A stretch of 64,000 nucleotides of DNA from Candidatus Ruthturnera sp. Tsphm01. Its GTDB lineage: Bacteria; Pseudomonadota; Gammaproteobacteria; PS1; Pseudothioglobaceae. Below, one piece after another: positions 8,762 through 16,986 of this stretch (positions are counted from its first letter, which is position 1; the number at the start of each line of letters is the position of its first letter). The position numbers were made by a program, and so were the translations under genes. The notes below the pieces were generated by a model, which was given only the letters and a program-made list of their open reading frames with translations, was not told the origin of the DNA and did not search any database. The DNA lies in NCBI GenBank assembly GCA_030142985.1, contig CP125320.1:501639-565638 (forward strand), written 5' to 3'.

Positions 8762-9769
8762 ATGTCTGGTTTATTCAATATCAAGTTAAGTTCTCAAAAC
8801 AAAAACTATGAGTGCTCGTCAAACGATTCTGTGCTTGAAAGTGGGCTTCGCCATGGCTTATCTATGCATTATGAATGTAGTAACGGCACTTGTGGCGTTT
8901 GCAAGGCTAAGCTGATTAGTGGTGTTGTTAAAAAAATTAAACATCATGACTTTGCCTTATCTAAAAATGAATTAAATAATGCTGAATTCTTAATGTGTTG
9001 CAACTCTGTAGAGTCAAACATTGAAATTGAGCTAGATTTGATTGACGATGTGAGATCAATTGCCATTCAGAATATTGACACAAAAGTTAAAAGCATTCAT
9101 TTTATTAAAAAAGACATGGTGGTGCTTACTTTAAGAACACCTAGATCAAAAACCTTGCAGTTTATGGCAGGTCAAGATGTTGAATTGTCTTTTAAGGGTG
9201 ATACTTCTAGACACCCCATGGCCTCTTGCCCTTGCTATGGCATGGCGCTTGAATTTCATATTCGTAACAACAAGCTAGATGCCTTTGCACAGGCTATTTT
9301 TAACAAATCACTCAAAGTTAAAAGTAAAGTAGCCTTAAAAGGACCTAAGGGTATATTTGTTCTTAAAGAAGCCTCAACACTACCCATGTCGTTTATTGCA
9401 TGGGACGGTGGTTTTGCTTTAATTAGAAGTTTAGTTGAGCATGCTTTTTCGCTACAAATGCCTAATCCAATACATTTTTACTGGGCTTACCCTGCTACTG
9501 AATCAGCGCCTTATTTAGACAATCACGCAAAGTCTTGGCAAACAATGATAGATAAATATATCTATCGTTCTATCGCTTGTGAGTTTAACCGTTATCAAAA
9601 AAATGACTGTTATAAGTTGGCAAAACAGATTTTTAGTGCACTAGATTTATCGATCGTTAACCAGTCTGAGGTGTATCTTTGTGCGCCAGCTGAGGTGTTA
9701 ATTTACTTAAGTGAATTGTTGTTTGAAAATGGATTAGATGAATCTCAACTGATTGCCCTGCCAATTTAG
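8762..9769 (+). CDS. 2Fe-2S ferredoxin / ferredoxin-NAD(P)H reductase-like protein
   Basis: The N-terminal plant-type ferredoxin domain has the cluster motif CSNGTCGVC and a later MCC (LMCCNSVES). A flavodoxin-reductase-like part follows, with a flavin-binding phrase SRHPMASCP resembling RxYSxxS. The nucleotide half is degenerate: where the family has GGTG.AP..S this protein reads WDGGFALIRS, and the end reads LCAPAEV instead of a CGP motif. It may therefore pass electrons without using NAD(P)H in the usual way. I chose the ATG at 8762 because the alternative at 8744 is a TTG; neither has a clear ribosome binding site. Confidence 0.8.
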   Translation: MSGLFNIKLSSQNKNYECSSNDSVLESGLRHGLSMHYECSNGTCGVCKAKLISGVVKKIKHHDFALSKNELNNAEFLMCCNSVESNIEIELDLIDDVRSIAIQNIDTKVKSIHFIKKDMVVLTLRTPRSKTLQFMAGQDVELSFKGDTSRHPMASCPCYGMALEFHIRNNKLDAFAQAIFNKSLKVKSKVALKGPKGIFVLKEASTLPMSFIAWDGGFALIRSLVEHAFSLQMPNPIHFYWAYPATESAPYLDNHAKSWQTMIDKYIYRSIACEFNRYQKNDCYKLAKQIFSALDLSIVNQSEVYLCAPAEVLIYLSELLFENGLDESQLIALPI

Positions 9770-10101
9770 TTGTTTTTTTAATGTGAGACCTTTGAATAAT
9801 ATTGGCGATGATGAAGATATAGTGGAATTATTTGATAATTTACACAATGAAATTAGATTTAATTTACATTTATAAAAAATAAAGCCTTATAACAAATCAT
9901 TCCACCTGACCGCTAACGCGTCAGGTAATTTCTGCCGTTAGAACGACTTAAAATTCTATTGTATTTAATATAAAAAATATAAAATTAGTGGCATTAGAAC
10001 TATTATGGGTATATTTTTCCACGCTCCACTTCAGTAAAAAGGTTGAAATCATATCTTTTTTGGACAAAAAAACGAGTGTTATGGTGTGAATTCAAGTTTT
10101 T
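9770..10101. other. Intergenic stretch with an IS-end remnant and a hairpin
   Basis: GAGACCTTTGAATAA at 9785-9799 matches the terminal repeat of the IS5-type element found elsewhere in the window. A short open stretch to the TAA near 9875 (DDEDIVELFDNLHNE) may be the tail of a lost gene. ACCTGAC/GTCAGGT (9904-9926) forms a hairpin without a clear T-run. I see no intact gene here. Confidence 0.5.
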
Positions 10102-10527
10102 TTAGTTGGCTAATTCAATTTTTCTAAGCGTTTGTGCTAGTTTGTCTAACGAGGCGTTAATAAGTTTGTATGCGCCTTCTGCACCATATAATTTTGCTAA
10201 TTCAAGTGATTCATTAATCACGACTTTATAAGGCACTTCTGGGCTAAATTTAAGTTCAAAAGCGCCTAGATACAAAACAGCATGCTCAACAGAGCCTAGT
10301 TGTTCAGTTTTGCGACTAATGGTGGGTTCAATAATCTCATCTAGTAAAGATCTATTTTTAAGGATATTGATAAATAAGTTTGAAAAAAAAGCTTTTGAAA
10401 TTTTGCCTTGTTTTTGGTTTAAAAATTGCTGTTCAATTTGTAGCACTTCGCCACCTGATACTAAATATTGATATAGCGCTTGTACCACGCGTTCGCGGGA
10501 GCGTTGTTTGGGGGTTTTAAAGACCAT
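10102..10527 (-). CDS. nusB: Transcription antitermination factor NusB
   Basis: NusB joins NusE (S10) on boxA RNA for rRNA antitermination. The 141-residue all-helical protein has the family signatures RSRERVVQALYQYL near the start, LGAFEL in the middle and VVINESLELAKLYG near the end. Its start is two bases after a TAA that closes a probable ribH tail, the usual ribH-nusB arrangement. Upstream sequence beyond 10580 is IS material, so the native promoter is probably lost. Confidence 0.92.
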   Translation of the reverse strand: MVFKTPKQRSRERVVQALYQYLVSGGEVLQIEQQFLNQKQGKISKAFFSNLFINILKNRSLLDEIIEPTISRKTEQLGSVEHAVLYLGAFELKFSPEVPYKVVINESLELAKLYGAEGAYKLINASLDKLAQTLRKIELAN

Positions 10528-10529
10528 GA

Positions 10530-10580
10530 TTAAAAAACTTGAGCATCTGCTTGTCGCATTAAATAGAGCATTTCAATCAT
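10530..10580 (-). pseudogene. ribH: Probable 3' tail of ribH (lumazine synthase), truncated by IS material
   Basis: Reading on the minus strand just before nusB gives MIEMLYLMRQADAQVF and a TAA at 10532-10530. The pattern IEM.xLMR resembles the C-terminal helix of lumazine synthase, which commonly precedes nusB. The frame stops matching where IS sequence begins at about 10580. Only 16 codons remain, so the identification is tentative. Confidence 0.4.
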
Positions 10581-10808
10581 TGCCATGAGTCACAACCTTA
10601 AAACTGGAATAAACATTTTTAAACAGATGTGAGACTTGCAGGATTGTTGCGTCCAATGAGTGGCAAAAGGGTAAAAATAGAGAAATGTGGCGATGAAAAC
10701 TCAGATAAACAAAATGTTTTTTAGGTTTTTATGGAAAAATAGGGAAAATTTTGAAAAATTGTAAAAGTTGAAATTAGGATGGGAAATTATGAATTATGCA
10801 AAGGTTTC
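10580..10808 (+). mobile_element. Truncated right end of an IS5-type element
   Basis: This stretch is nearly identical to the right end of the element at 25066-26331: the last transposase codons (TTGCCATGAGTCACAACC onwards), the 3' untranslated part and the terminal repeat, here GCAAAGGTTTC. The left four fifths of the element are missing. Differences include a deletion near 10750 and a tip base change (GGTTTC for GGTCTC). It joins the ribH tail to the ferritin remnant. Confidence 0.9.
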
Positions 10809-11030
10809 AAGGCAATTGTGTTTTTGATGGAGGAATTAGAAGCAATTGATTGGTATAATTAGCACATTGATGCCTGTCAAGATACTGAATTATCAGCCAT
10901 TTTGGCACATAATCGCGATGAAGAAAAAGAGCATGCGGCAATGGTCTTGGAGTGGATTAGACAAAAAGATGGCTCTTTTGACAAAAAGTTAAAAGATTAT
11001 TTATCCACCAGTAAGCCTATTACACATTAA
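10809..11030 (+). pseudogene. Encapsulated ferritin (EncFtn) gene, 5' end lost and interrupted
   Basis: In frame from the IS junction it reads KAIVFLMEELEAIDWYN, a TAG at 10860-10862, then HIDACQDTELSAILAHNRDE and EKEHAAMVLEWIR to a TAA at 11028-11030. This closely follows encapsulin-associated ferritin, including the metal-site residues in EELEAIDWY and EKEHAAM. The first 30 or so residues are missing, replaced by the IS end. No C-terminal cargo peptide follows. No encapsulin shell gene is in the window. Confidence 0.85.
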
Positions 11031-11069
11031 AAAAATCATAAGAAGTCTTAGACTTTTTAAAGGATAATT

Positions 11070-12401
11070 ATGAATACAGATTATGACATAATCGCCATTG
11101 GTGCAGGATCTGGCGGATTATCAGCAGTAGAACGTGCAGCAGAATATGGCAAAAAATGCCTAGTTATTGAGGTAAAAACCATTGGTGGTACTTGCGTGAA
11201 TGTTGGTTGTGTGCCTAAAAAAGTGATGTGGTTTGCTGCCAATACTGGAACCATGATTAAAAATGCTCAAGGCTTTGGCTTTAAAGTTGAGCAAAAAGGG
11301 TTTTCTTGGAAAAAACTTAAAGCAGGGCGAGATAATTACATCAAAGGCATCACCGATTGGTACGATGGCTATTTGCAAAAATTGGGTATTGATTACATTC
11401 ACGGCTTTGGACAATTGGCTGATAAAAATACCGTATCAGTCAATGGCAAAGAATATACCGCTGAACATATAGTTCTTGCCCCTGGTGGGGATCCATCTGT
11501 ACCACACATTGAAGGTGCTGAATATGGTATTACTTCTGATGGTTTTTTTACACTAGAGGAATTACCCAAAAAAGTGGCTGTGATTGGTGGTGGCTATATT
11601 GGCGTTGAACTAGCTGGTGTGTTAAATGCACTAGGTAGTAAAGTAGCGCTTTTCGGCAGAGCGGATAAATTATTGCACGGTTTTGATTCTATGATTCAAA
11701 ATGCACTTTATAAAGACTACTCAAGTCACGGCATTACCATCCACCACAATACCCAAATTGACAAAGTTTCAAAAGACAAAACTTTATTTACTAATCAAGG
11801 TGAATTTACTGGATTTGATACAATTATTTGGGCAGTCGGTCGAAACCCAATGACACAACATTTAGGACTTGAAACTGCTGGCGTTAAATGCGACCAAAAA
11901 GGTTTTATCCTAACAGATAAATTTCAAACCACCAATATTGGCAATATTTTTGCACTGGGTGACGCTACTGGGCATACACCTCTTACGCCAGTAGCAATTG
12001 CTGCAGGTAGAAGACTGTCTGATAGACTCTACAACAATATGACCGACAGGCACTTAGACTACAATAATATTACCACTGTGGTGTTTTCACATCCACCGAT
12101 TGGCACGATTGGTCTAACTGAAGTGCAAGCTAATGAGAAATTCGACAAGGTAAAAATTTATAAATCAGAATTCACGCCAATGGCTGACGCCCTACTTAAA
12201 CAAAAAACCACCACTGCATTAAAACTAGTTTGTGTAGGTGATGATGAGAAAGTAGTTGGTTGTCATATCATGGGCCATGGTGCTGATGAAATGCTACAAG
12301 GTTTTGCAGTAGCCATTAAAATGGGTGCCACTAAAAAACAGTTTGACGATACAGTGGCGATTCATCCTACCAGTGCTGAAGAGTTGGTAACAATGCGCTA
12401 G
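11070..12401 (+). CDS. gor: Glutathione-disulfide reductase
   Basis: A flavoprotein that reduces glutathione disulfide with NADPH. The FAD-binding GAGSGG motif near residue 12 is followed by the redox-active pair in [13 protein letters not shown], a second nucleotide fold at [13 protein letters not shown], the FAD signature IFALGDATG and the C-terminal catalytic region [10 protein letters not shown]. The 443 residues match the family. AAGGA precedes the start. Lipoamide dehydrogenase shares these motifs, but the C-terminus and overall pattern fit glutathione reductase better. It converges on the nuclease gene with a 3-base gap. Confidence 0.93.
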   Translation: MNTDYDIIAIGAGSGGLSAVERAAEYGKKCLVIEVKTIGGTCVNVGCVPKKVMWFAANTGTMIKNAQGFGFKVEQKGFSWKKLKAGRDNYIKGITDWYDGYLQKLGIDYIHGFGQLADKNTVSVNGKEYTAEHIVLAPGGDPSVPHIEGAEYGITSDGFFTLEELPKKVAVIGGGYIGVELAGVLNALGSKVALFGRADKLLHGFDSMIQNALYKDYSSHGITIHHNTQIDKVSKDKTLFTNQGEFTGFDTIIWAVGRNPMTQHLGLETAGVKCDQKGFILTDKFQTTNIGNIFALGDATGHTPLTPVAIAAGRRLSDRLYNNMTDRHLDYNNITTVVFSHPPIGTIGLTEVQANEKFDKVKIYKSEFTPMADALLKQKTTTALKLVCVGDDEKVVGCHIMGHGADEMLQGFAVAIKMGATKKQFDDTVAIHPTSAEELVTMR

Positions 12402-12404
12402 AAC

Positions 12405-12881
12405 TTAACGACGATTTATTTTCCGCCATCGATACGGTCTAATCGGTGGCGTGTGAAAACCCCAAAAACCACGTTTGCTTACCTTGGCACTTTCTTCTTC
12501 TTTTTGATAGGCGTTTCTATAAGAAAATGCCATACCATGTGTTACCATATACGCCCCAATATCAACCCCACCTTTGTAAATACGCACTAAAACACGATTG
12601 TAATAATCAAAACCCATTGGTTTAATTAATAATTCACCTGGTAAATTTTGTAACAAATTTTGCAAATAATGCTTAGAAAAATAACCACAATCAATCGTTT
12701 TATTACTAGTTTTTTGGCATTGTTGTTGTATTTCTGGCGTGTCTATGCCTTTGATTCGCATTTGTAAACTAAGACTATCACCATCAACCACGTACAATGT
12801 TTTTTCACTACTCAATGAAAAATTATCCAAATTTGCAAATATATCAATATTTAGTAAAAAATACAAAATAAATAATCTCAT
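12405..12881 (-). CDS. Secreted thermonuclease (SNase) family protein
   Basis: A 158-residue staphylococcal-nuclease-fold protein. The N-terminus (MRLFILYFLLNIDIFA) looks like a signal peptide, so it is probably periplasmic or exported. Motifs seen: VVDGDSL with the calcium-site aspartate, RIKGIDTPE with catalytic Arg and Glu, YNRVLVRIYKGG and KRGFWG near the end. The probable role is degradation of extracellular DNA or RNA. It diverges from hisI. Confidence 0.85.
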   Translation of the reverse strand: MRLFILYFLLNIDIFANLDNFSLSSEKTLYVVDGDSLSLQMRIKGIDTPEIQQQCQKTSNKTIDCGYFSKHYLQNLLQNLPGELLIKPMGFDYYNRVLVRIYKGGVDIGAYMVTHGMAFSYRNAYQKEEESAKVSKRGFWGFHTPPIRPYRWRKINRR

Positions 12882-12938
12882 ACAAAGTCTATCATCTAAC
12901 GGTAAAATTAACTATTTTATCTTAGGTCTTTGTAAAAC

Positions 12939-13319
12939 GTGAATGCATTAAAGCAAATAAAATTTGACGATAATGGCTTGGTGCCTGCCATTGTTCAAGA
13001 TTTTCAAACAGGAGAGGTTTTGATGTTTGCTTGGATGAATCAAGAGTCTTTAACACTAACCATTGAAAAGCAACAGGCGGTCTATTATTCTCGATCACGT
13101 CAAAAACTTTGGTTTAAGGGCGAGCAGTCGGGACATGTGCAACTCATTAAAGAAATCTTTACAGATTGCGATAATGACGTTATCCTGCTCAAAGTAAAAC
13201 AGGCTGGAGGTATTGCTTGTCACACAGGTAGAAAATCATGTTTTTTCCAAAAGTTAGATAAAAATAACTGGAAAACCATTGCTAACGTATTAAAAAATCC
13301 GAAAGATATTTATGGATGA
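12939..13319 (+). CDS. hisI: Phosphoribosyl-AMP cyclohydrolase
   Basis: Third step of histidine synthesis, opening the ring of phosphoribosyl-AMP. The 126 residues carry the zinc and magnesium motifs [10 protein letters not shown] and [10 protein letters not shown] plus AWMNQESL. The start is a GTG at 12939 ([11 protein letters not shown] fits the family start). It overlaps hisE by eight bases; the two functions are on separate genes here, where enterobacteria have a fused HisIE. Confidence 0.94.
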   Translation: MNALKQIKFDDNGLVPAIVQDFQTGEVLMFAWMNQESLTLTIEKQQAVYYSRSRQKLWFKGEQSGHVQLIKEIFTDCDNDVILLKVKQAGGIACHTGRKSCFFQKLDKNNWKTIANVLKNPKDIYG

Positions 13320-13629
13320 TATACTAATAAAATTAGAACAAGTTTTAGAGCAAAGAAAATCTGCTAAAACAGATGAATCTTATGTTTCAACTTTGTACAA
13401 TAAAGGCACGGATGAAATTTTAAAGAAAATTGCTGAAGAATCTGCTGAGGTGATTATGGCAACTAAAGATGGTGCAAATGATAAAATCATCCATGAAGTG
13501 GCCGACCTTTGGTTTCACACGCTTGTACTGCTTTGCTTTAAAGAGATAAAAGTAGATCAAATAACGAATGAATTATCCAGACGATTTGGCTTGTCTGGTT
13601 TTCAAGAAAAAGCCAATAGAAACAATTAA
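13312..13629 (+). CDS. hisE: Phosphoribosyl-ATP pyrophosphatase
   Basis: Second step of histidine synthesis, hydrolysing PR-ATP to PR-AMP. The 105-residue all-helical MazG-like protein has the metal-binding signature [12 protein letters not shown] followed by [14 protein letters not shown]. It overlaps hisI and is followed by tatA after a short gap containing a run of eight G, so hisIE and tatABC are probably one transcript. Confidence 0.94.
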   Translation: MDDILIKLEQVLEQRKSAKTDESYVSTLYNKGTDEILKKIAEESAEVIMATKDGANDKIIHEVADLWFHTLVLLCFKEIKVDQITNELSRRFGLSGFQEKANRNN

Positions 13630-13645
13630 ACAATAGGGGGGGGAC

Positions 13646-13864
13646 ATGATGCCAGGACCGTTTGAACTGATTATCATTTTAGTAATCGTACTGCTTCTTT
13701 TTGGCGGAAAGCGCTTAAAAAATATTGGTGGTGATTTAGGCAATGCAATTAAAGGCTTTAAAAAATCCATGAAAGAAGAGCCGATAGATAAGCTTGATGA
13801 AAAAGACGATGTTGTTGAAGCTAAAATTATTAAAGAAGAAGTACAAATAAAACAAGAAAAATAA
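13646..13864 (+). CDS. tatA: Sec-independent protein translocase TatA
   Basis: Pore-forming subunit of the twin-arginine export system for folded proteins. The 72-residue protein has one N-terminal membrane helix ([18 protein letters not shown]), the FGGKRL hinge, the amphipathic helix [18 protein letters not shown] and a charged tail. There are two adjacent ATG codons, 13646 and 13649. A run of eight G at 13636-13643 serves as ribosome binding site; its spacing fits the second ATG better. Confidence 0.94.
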   Translation: MMPGPFELIIILVIVLLLFGGKRLKNIGGDLGNAIKGFKKSMKEEPIDKLDEKDDVVEAKIIKEEVQIKQEK

Positions 13865-13867
13865 ACC

Positions 13868-14170
13868 ATGTTTGATGTTGGCTTTTGGGAATTTGCTTTA
13901 ATTGGTATTATTACACTCATTATAGTTGGGCCAGAACGCATGCCCGCGATTGCTAGAAAAGTAGGCACTTATGCTGGCAAAGCCAAGCGTTTTATTGCTA
14001 ACATTCAAAATGATATTAGCGATGAACTTGAAATGGACAAACTTAAAGAACATTTAGATACCATGGATAAAAAGTCTAATATTTTAGAAATTTTTGATGA
14101 CACTAAAAATACTTTGAGTGACACCAAAAATACCTTGAATGATATTAAAAATAACACTGATCAAAAATAA
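13868..14170 (+). CDS. tatB: Sec-independent protein translocase TatB
   Basis: TatB forms the twin-arginine signal receptor with TatC. It has an N-terminal membrane helix (FWEFALIGIITLIIVGPERMP, 100 residues in all) with the conserved GPERMP hinge. The cytoplasmic tail contains a short tandem repeat, DTKNTLSDTKNTLNDIKNN, probably coiled coil. It starts 3 bases after tatA and its stop overlaps the tatC start by one base. Confidence 0.94.
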   Translation: MFDVGFWEFALIGIITLIIVGPERMPAIARKVGTYAGKAKRFIANIQNDISDELEMDKLKEHLDTMDKKSNILEIFDDTKNTLSDTKNTLNDIKNNTDQK

Positions 14171-15039
14171 TGCCCAATAAAGAAATGACTTTTGTTCAGC
14201 ATTTAGTTGAACTCCGCAATATTTTATTGCGCTCTGTTATTGCTATTTTTGTTATTTTTATTGGTATTTTTCCTTTTGCCAATAAGGTTTATGGTTTTAT
14301 TGCAGCACCCATTATAAATGTACTGCCTGAAGATACTAACATTATTGCCATTGGTGTTATATCACCATTTTTAACACCTTTAAAAATGGCACTCATTATT
14401 GCTGTTTACGTAGCTATGCCCTATCTTTTATACCAAATCTGGTCGTTTGTTGCGCCTGCACTTTACAAGCGCGAAAAGCAAATGATTTTGCCCTTAGTTG
14501 TCTCATCAACCATTTTATTTTATACAGGGTTGTTGTTTTCTTTTTATGTTGTTTTTCCTGTTATATTTGGTTTTCTATCTAGTGTTGGTCCTAATATTGT
14601 CGACTTTACCCCAGATATTCAACACTACCTAGACTTTGTTCTCAAAGTTTCTTTTGCCTTTGGTGTGGCTTTTGAAGTGCCGATTGCCACAATTTTACTG
14701 ATTATGTTTGGCATAACAACGGTTGAAAAATTAAAGAGCAACCGCCCTTATGTTATTATTGGTGCTTTTGTTTTGGGCATGTTATTAACCCCGCCTGATA
14801 TCATATCTCAAACTTTAATCGCAATTCCAATGTGGTTACTATTTGAAGCAGGTCTGATTTTTGCACCACTATTCAAACAAAACAAGCAAGAAACGCCTGA
14901 TGAGCCTCCACCAAACTCTAGTAAACCCTCTTCAGAAGAAGAAATAATCTCAGGTGATGATGATTGGAGTGATGATGAAATGGAAGCAGAAATGAAAAAA
15001 ATTGACGATGAAATGGAAAGACTAGATAAAGAGCAATAA
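14170..15039 (+). CDS. tatC: Sec-independent protein translocase TatC
   Basis: Polytopic inner-membrane receptor for twin-arginine signals. It has six membrane segments and the conserved start FVQHLVELRNILLRS, then VAPALYKREK and FGVAFEVPI. After the last segment comes an unusual acidic tail of about 50 residues (SSEEEIISGDDDWSDDEMEA), longer than in most TatC proteins and also seen in some relatives. Last gene of tatABC; it converges on the ANTAR gene with a 2-base gap. Confidence 0.95.
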   Translation: MPNKEMTFVQHLVELRNILLRSVIAIFVIFIGIFPFANKVYGFIAAPIINVLPEDTNIIAIGVISPFLTPLKMALIIAVYVAMPYLLYQIWSFVAPALYKREKQMILPLVVSSTILFYTGLLFSFYVVFPVIFGFLSSVGPNIVDFTPDIQHYLDFVLKVSFAFGVAFEVPIATILLIMFGITTVEKLKSNRPYVIIGAFVLGMLLTPPDIISQTLIAIPMWLLFEAGLIFAPLFKQNKQETPDEPPPNSSKPSSEEEIISGDDDWSDDEMEAEMKKIDDEMERLDKEQ

Positions 15040-15041
15040 CC

Positions 15042-15626
15042 TTATTCTAACAATTCAAAAGCATTAATCACACTTTCAGCCACATCAACAATACGCTTGT
15101 TTTTATTCATTGCCATTTTACGTAACGATTGATAAGCCTCATCTTCATTAATATTTTTATGTTGTATTAACAAGCCTTTGGCTCTTTCAACTGCTTTGCG
15201 CTCTGAAAGCTTATTTCTAGTCGCATCTAACTCATCTTTAAGTGCTTGAAATTCTCTAAATCTAGCAATCGCCACATCAATAATGGGTTGCACCCTGTTC
15301 TCTTCAAGCCCATCAACAATATAAGCATGCACGCTAGATTTAATAGCAGAACTTGTCATTCTAGGGCTTGATTCCTCGGTAAACATAACAATAGGTTTAG
15401 GTTTAGTTTTATTAATATCTGTTAAATTTGCAAATACTTGCTCATCGGGAATATCTGCATTAACAATCACCACATCTGCATGTGTCATTTCATTGCTGTC
15501 TTGTAAGTTTGAGCTGTCACTCATACGGCAAATCACTTCGTGACCCTTGTCTTGCAAAGCTCTACGTAACATGGCTGAACGCCCTGTGTTTTTATCAACT
15601 AAGATAATTTTTAAAGCTGTATTCAC
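15042..15626 (-). CDS. ANTAR-domain response regulator (NasT/AmiR type)
   Basis: The first 115 or so residues form a receiver-like domain (KIILVDKNTGRSAMLRRALQ, then VVIVNADIPDE with the acceptor region at Asp58). A coiled coil follows (FREFQALKDELDATRNKLSE) and then an RNA-binding ANTAR domain, ERAKGLLIQHKNINEDEAYQ and SLRKMAMNKNKRIVDVAE. Such proteins bind paired hairpins in nascent mRNA and prevent termination, often of nitrogen genes. Its start overlaps the CBS gene stop by four bases. Its position beside the amt genes suggests a nitrogen role, which is inference. Confidence 0.9.
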   Translation of the reverse strand: MNTALKIILVDKNTGRSAMLRRALQDKGHEVICRMSDSSNLQDSNEMTHADVVIVNADIPDEQVFANLTDINKTKPKPIVMFTEESSPRMTSSAIKSSVHAYIVDGLEENRVQPIIDVAIARFREFQALKDELDATRNKLSERKAVERAKGLLIQHKNINEDEAYQSLRKMAMNKNKRIVDVAESVINAFELLE

Positions 15627-16063
15627 TTAATGCGTGATTTAAAAATAGCCCTATGCACGTCACCAATACTAACAATGCCGACTAACTTATTATTGTGAGT
15701 CACTGGAATCCTTCTGAAATTTTTAAGCCACATAGTAGATGCTGCTTTAAGGCATGGCATACTTAAATCAATACTAGAAACATCTTTAGTCATCAATTCG
15801 CCCACTTTAACATTCATTGTGTCTTTGTAATTATGCTCCATATTTTCAAAATCAAAATGCGTATTGCTCATCACTTCATCTAGTTTTGGAAACATATGTT
15901 GTAGAATATCTTTTTCAGAGATAATGCCGACTAAATTATTATCATCATCCACCACTGGAGCGCCACTAATACGATCCATCACCATGATAATAGCAACGTC
16001 TTTGACTAGTTGATTAGGGGTGATTGTTTTCACATTAGTTGACATAATATCTTGAACTTGCAT
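15623..16063 (-). CDS. CBS-domain protein
   Basis: A 146-residue protein made of two CBS domains (VQDIMSTNVKTITPNQLVKD to ISEKDILQ, about 2-57, and VGELMTKDVSSIDLSMPCLK to SIGDVHRAI, about 86-141). CBS pairs bind adenine nucleotides and act as energy sensors. It is translationally coupled to the ANTAR regulator downstream, so it may set the activity of that regulator, though no direct evidence is in the sequence. Confidence 0.9.
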   Translation of the reverse strand: MQVQDIMSTNVKTITPNQLVKDVAIIMVMDRISGAPVVDDDNNLVGIISEKDILQHMFPKLDEVMSNTHFDFENMEHNYKDTMNVKVGELMTKDVSSIDLSMPCLKAASTMWLKNFRRIPVTHNNKLVGIVSIGDVHRAIFKSRIK

Positions 16064-16121
16064 GTTTATACCTCAGTATCTTTTATTAAAACTTTCATTC
16101 TACCTGATTTCCATTAAATTC

Positions 16122-16155
16122 AAAAAAAACATAGGGCAAAAATACCTTATGTTTT
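16122..16155 (-). terminator. Intrinsic terminator after the glnK-amtB-porin block
   Basis: On the minus strand AAAACATAAGG and CCCTATGTTTT pair across an 8-base loop and run into eight T. It lies about 100 bases after the end of the porin-like pseudogene and before the CBS gene. Confidence 0.75.
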
Positions 16156-16257
16156 ATTGATAAAAGCTTCTGTATTGTTAAATACAATTAACAAAGCAAA
16201 TAACAACTTTTTTATATAAAGCCAAACTTGGCTAGTAACGCAGAATCCTTTAATATA

Positions 16258-16905
16258 TTAAAAACTTTTGCCAATACTAAAAACAACGTAGTCCTCGCTA
16301 TTACCATTTGTTGGTTCTAATTTATTCCAAGCAATGGCATAATCAAGTTCGCCTATAGATTTAGCAAGTGTTATAGAATAGTATTTATTACTATCTTTAT
16401 AATCACCATATACCAATGTGGTATCTATTTCTGACAACTCTAAATTATAGGATATTTCAAGATTGTCATTTGCGCCATCGATACCCTTGTATTGTGTCAA
16501 TCCAAAACCTTTGTGAGATGCACTCACATAAACTTCCTCAAAATTGGCAGTAGTTGCATTCAGATATTGATAACTGATATAACCAACCTCATAATCAGCC
16601 CCATTATAACTCATGGCATATAAATCCATTTCAATAGAAGCATCTTTTCCGTTAGTATTTTTAAAACTAACATTTGAGCCCCATACCCTAAGTTTAAATC
16701 CATTGTCAAAATCATAATCCAACCCACCTTAAATAGTTACTTCTTTATCATGATTATTTGCACTAACCCTCTCCAAACGTAGTCATTAGCAATAGTAATA
16801 TTGCCACTAATTGATGATTGCACCTCTTCAACTAAAGATACAGAACTCATTGTTAAAGTTAAGCCAAAATTGTTAATAATATATTTTTTTTGTCTTATTT
16901 TTCAT
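16258..16905 (-). pseudogene. TorF/Gcw_chp-type outer-membrane protein gene, frameshifted
   Basis: The intact part (16258-16722) reads YDFDNGFKLRVWGSNVSF and other beta-strand patterns of the TIGR02001/TorF porin-like family and ends in an aromatic residue (IGKSF). The 5' part is broken. From the ATG at 16905 the frame stops after 10 codons. A second frame gives ANDYVWRGLVQ, the typical start of the mature protein, then a one-base shift, and the last frame has a TAA at about 16734 where Gln is expected. Homologues often sit next to glnK-amtB, as here. Confidence 0.8.
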
Positions 16906-16940
16906 GTTTTTCCTTGCTTTAATTTTAAAAATTTTGTTTA

Positions 16941-16965
16941 AAGTAAGCGTCAAAAAGCGCTTACT
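16941..16965. terminator. Hairpin between amtB and the porin pseudogene
   Basis: AAGTAAGCG and CGCTTACTT form a 9-bp stem 22 bases after the amtB stop. The T-run is on the plus-strand side, so on the minus strand it is more likely an mRNA 3' stabiliser or a partial terminator than a strong stop. Confidence 0.5.
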
Positions 16966-16986
16966 TTTTTGTATTACTTACTACCT

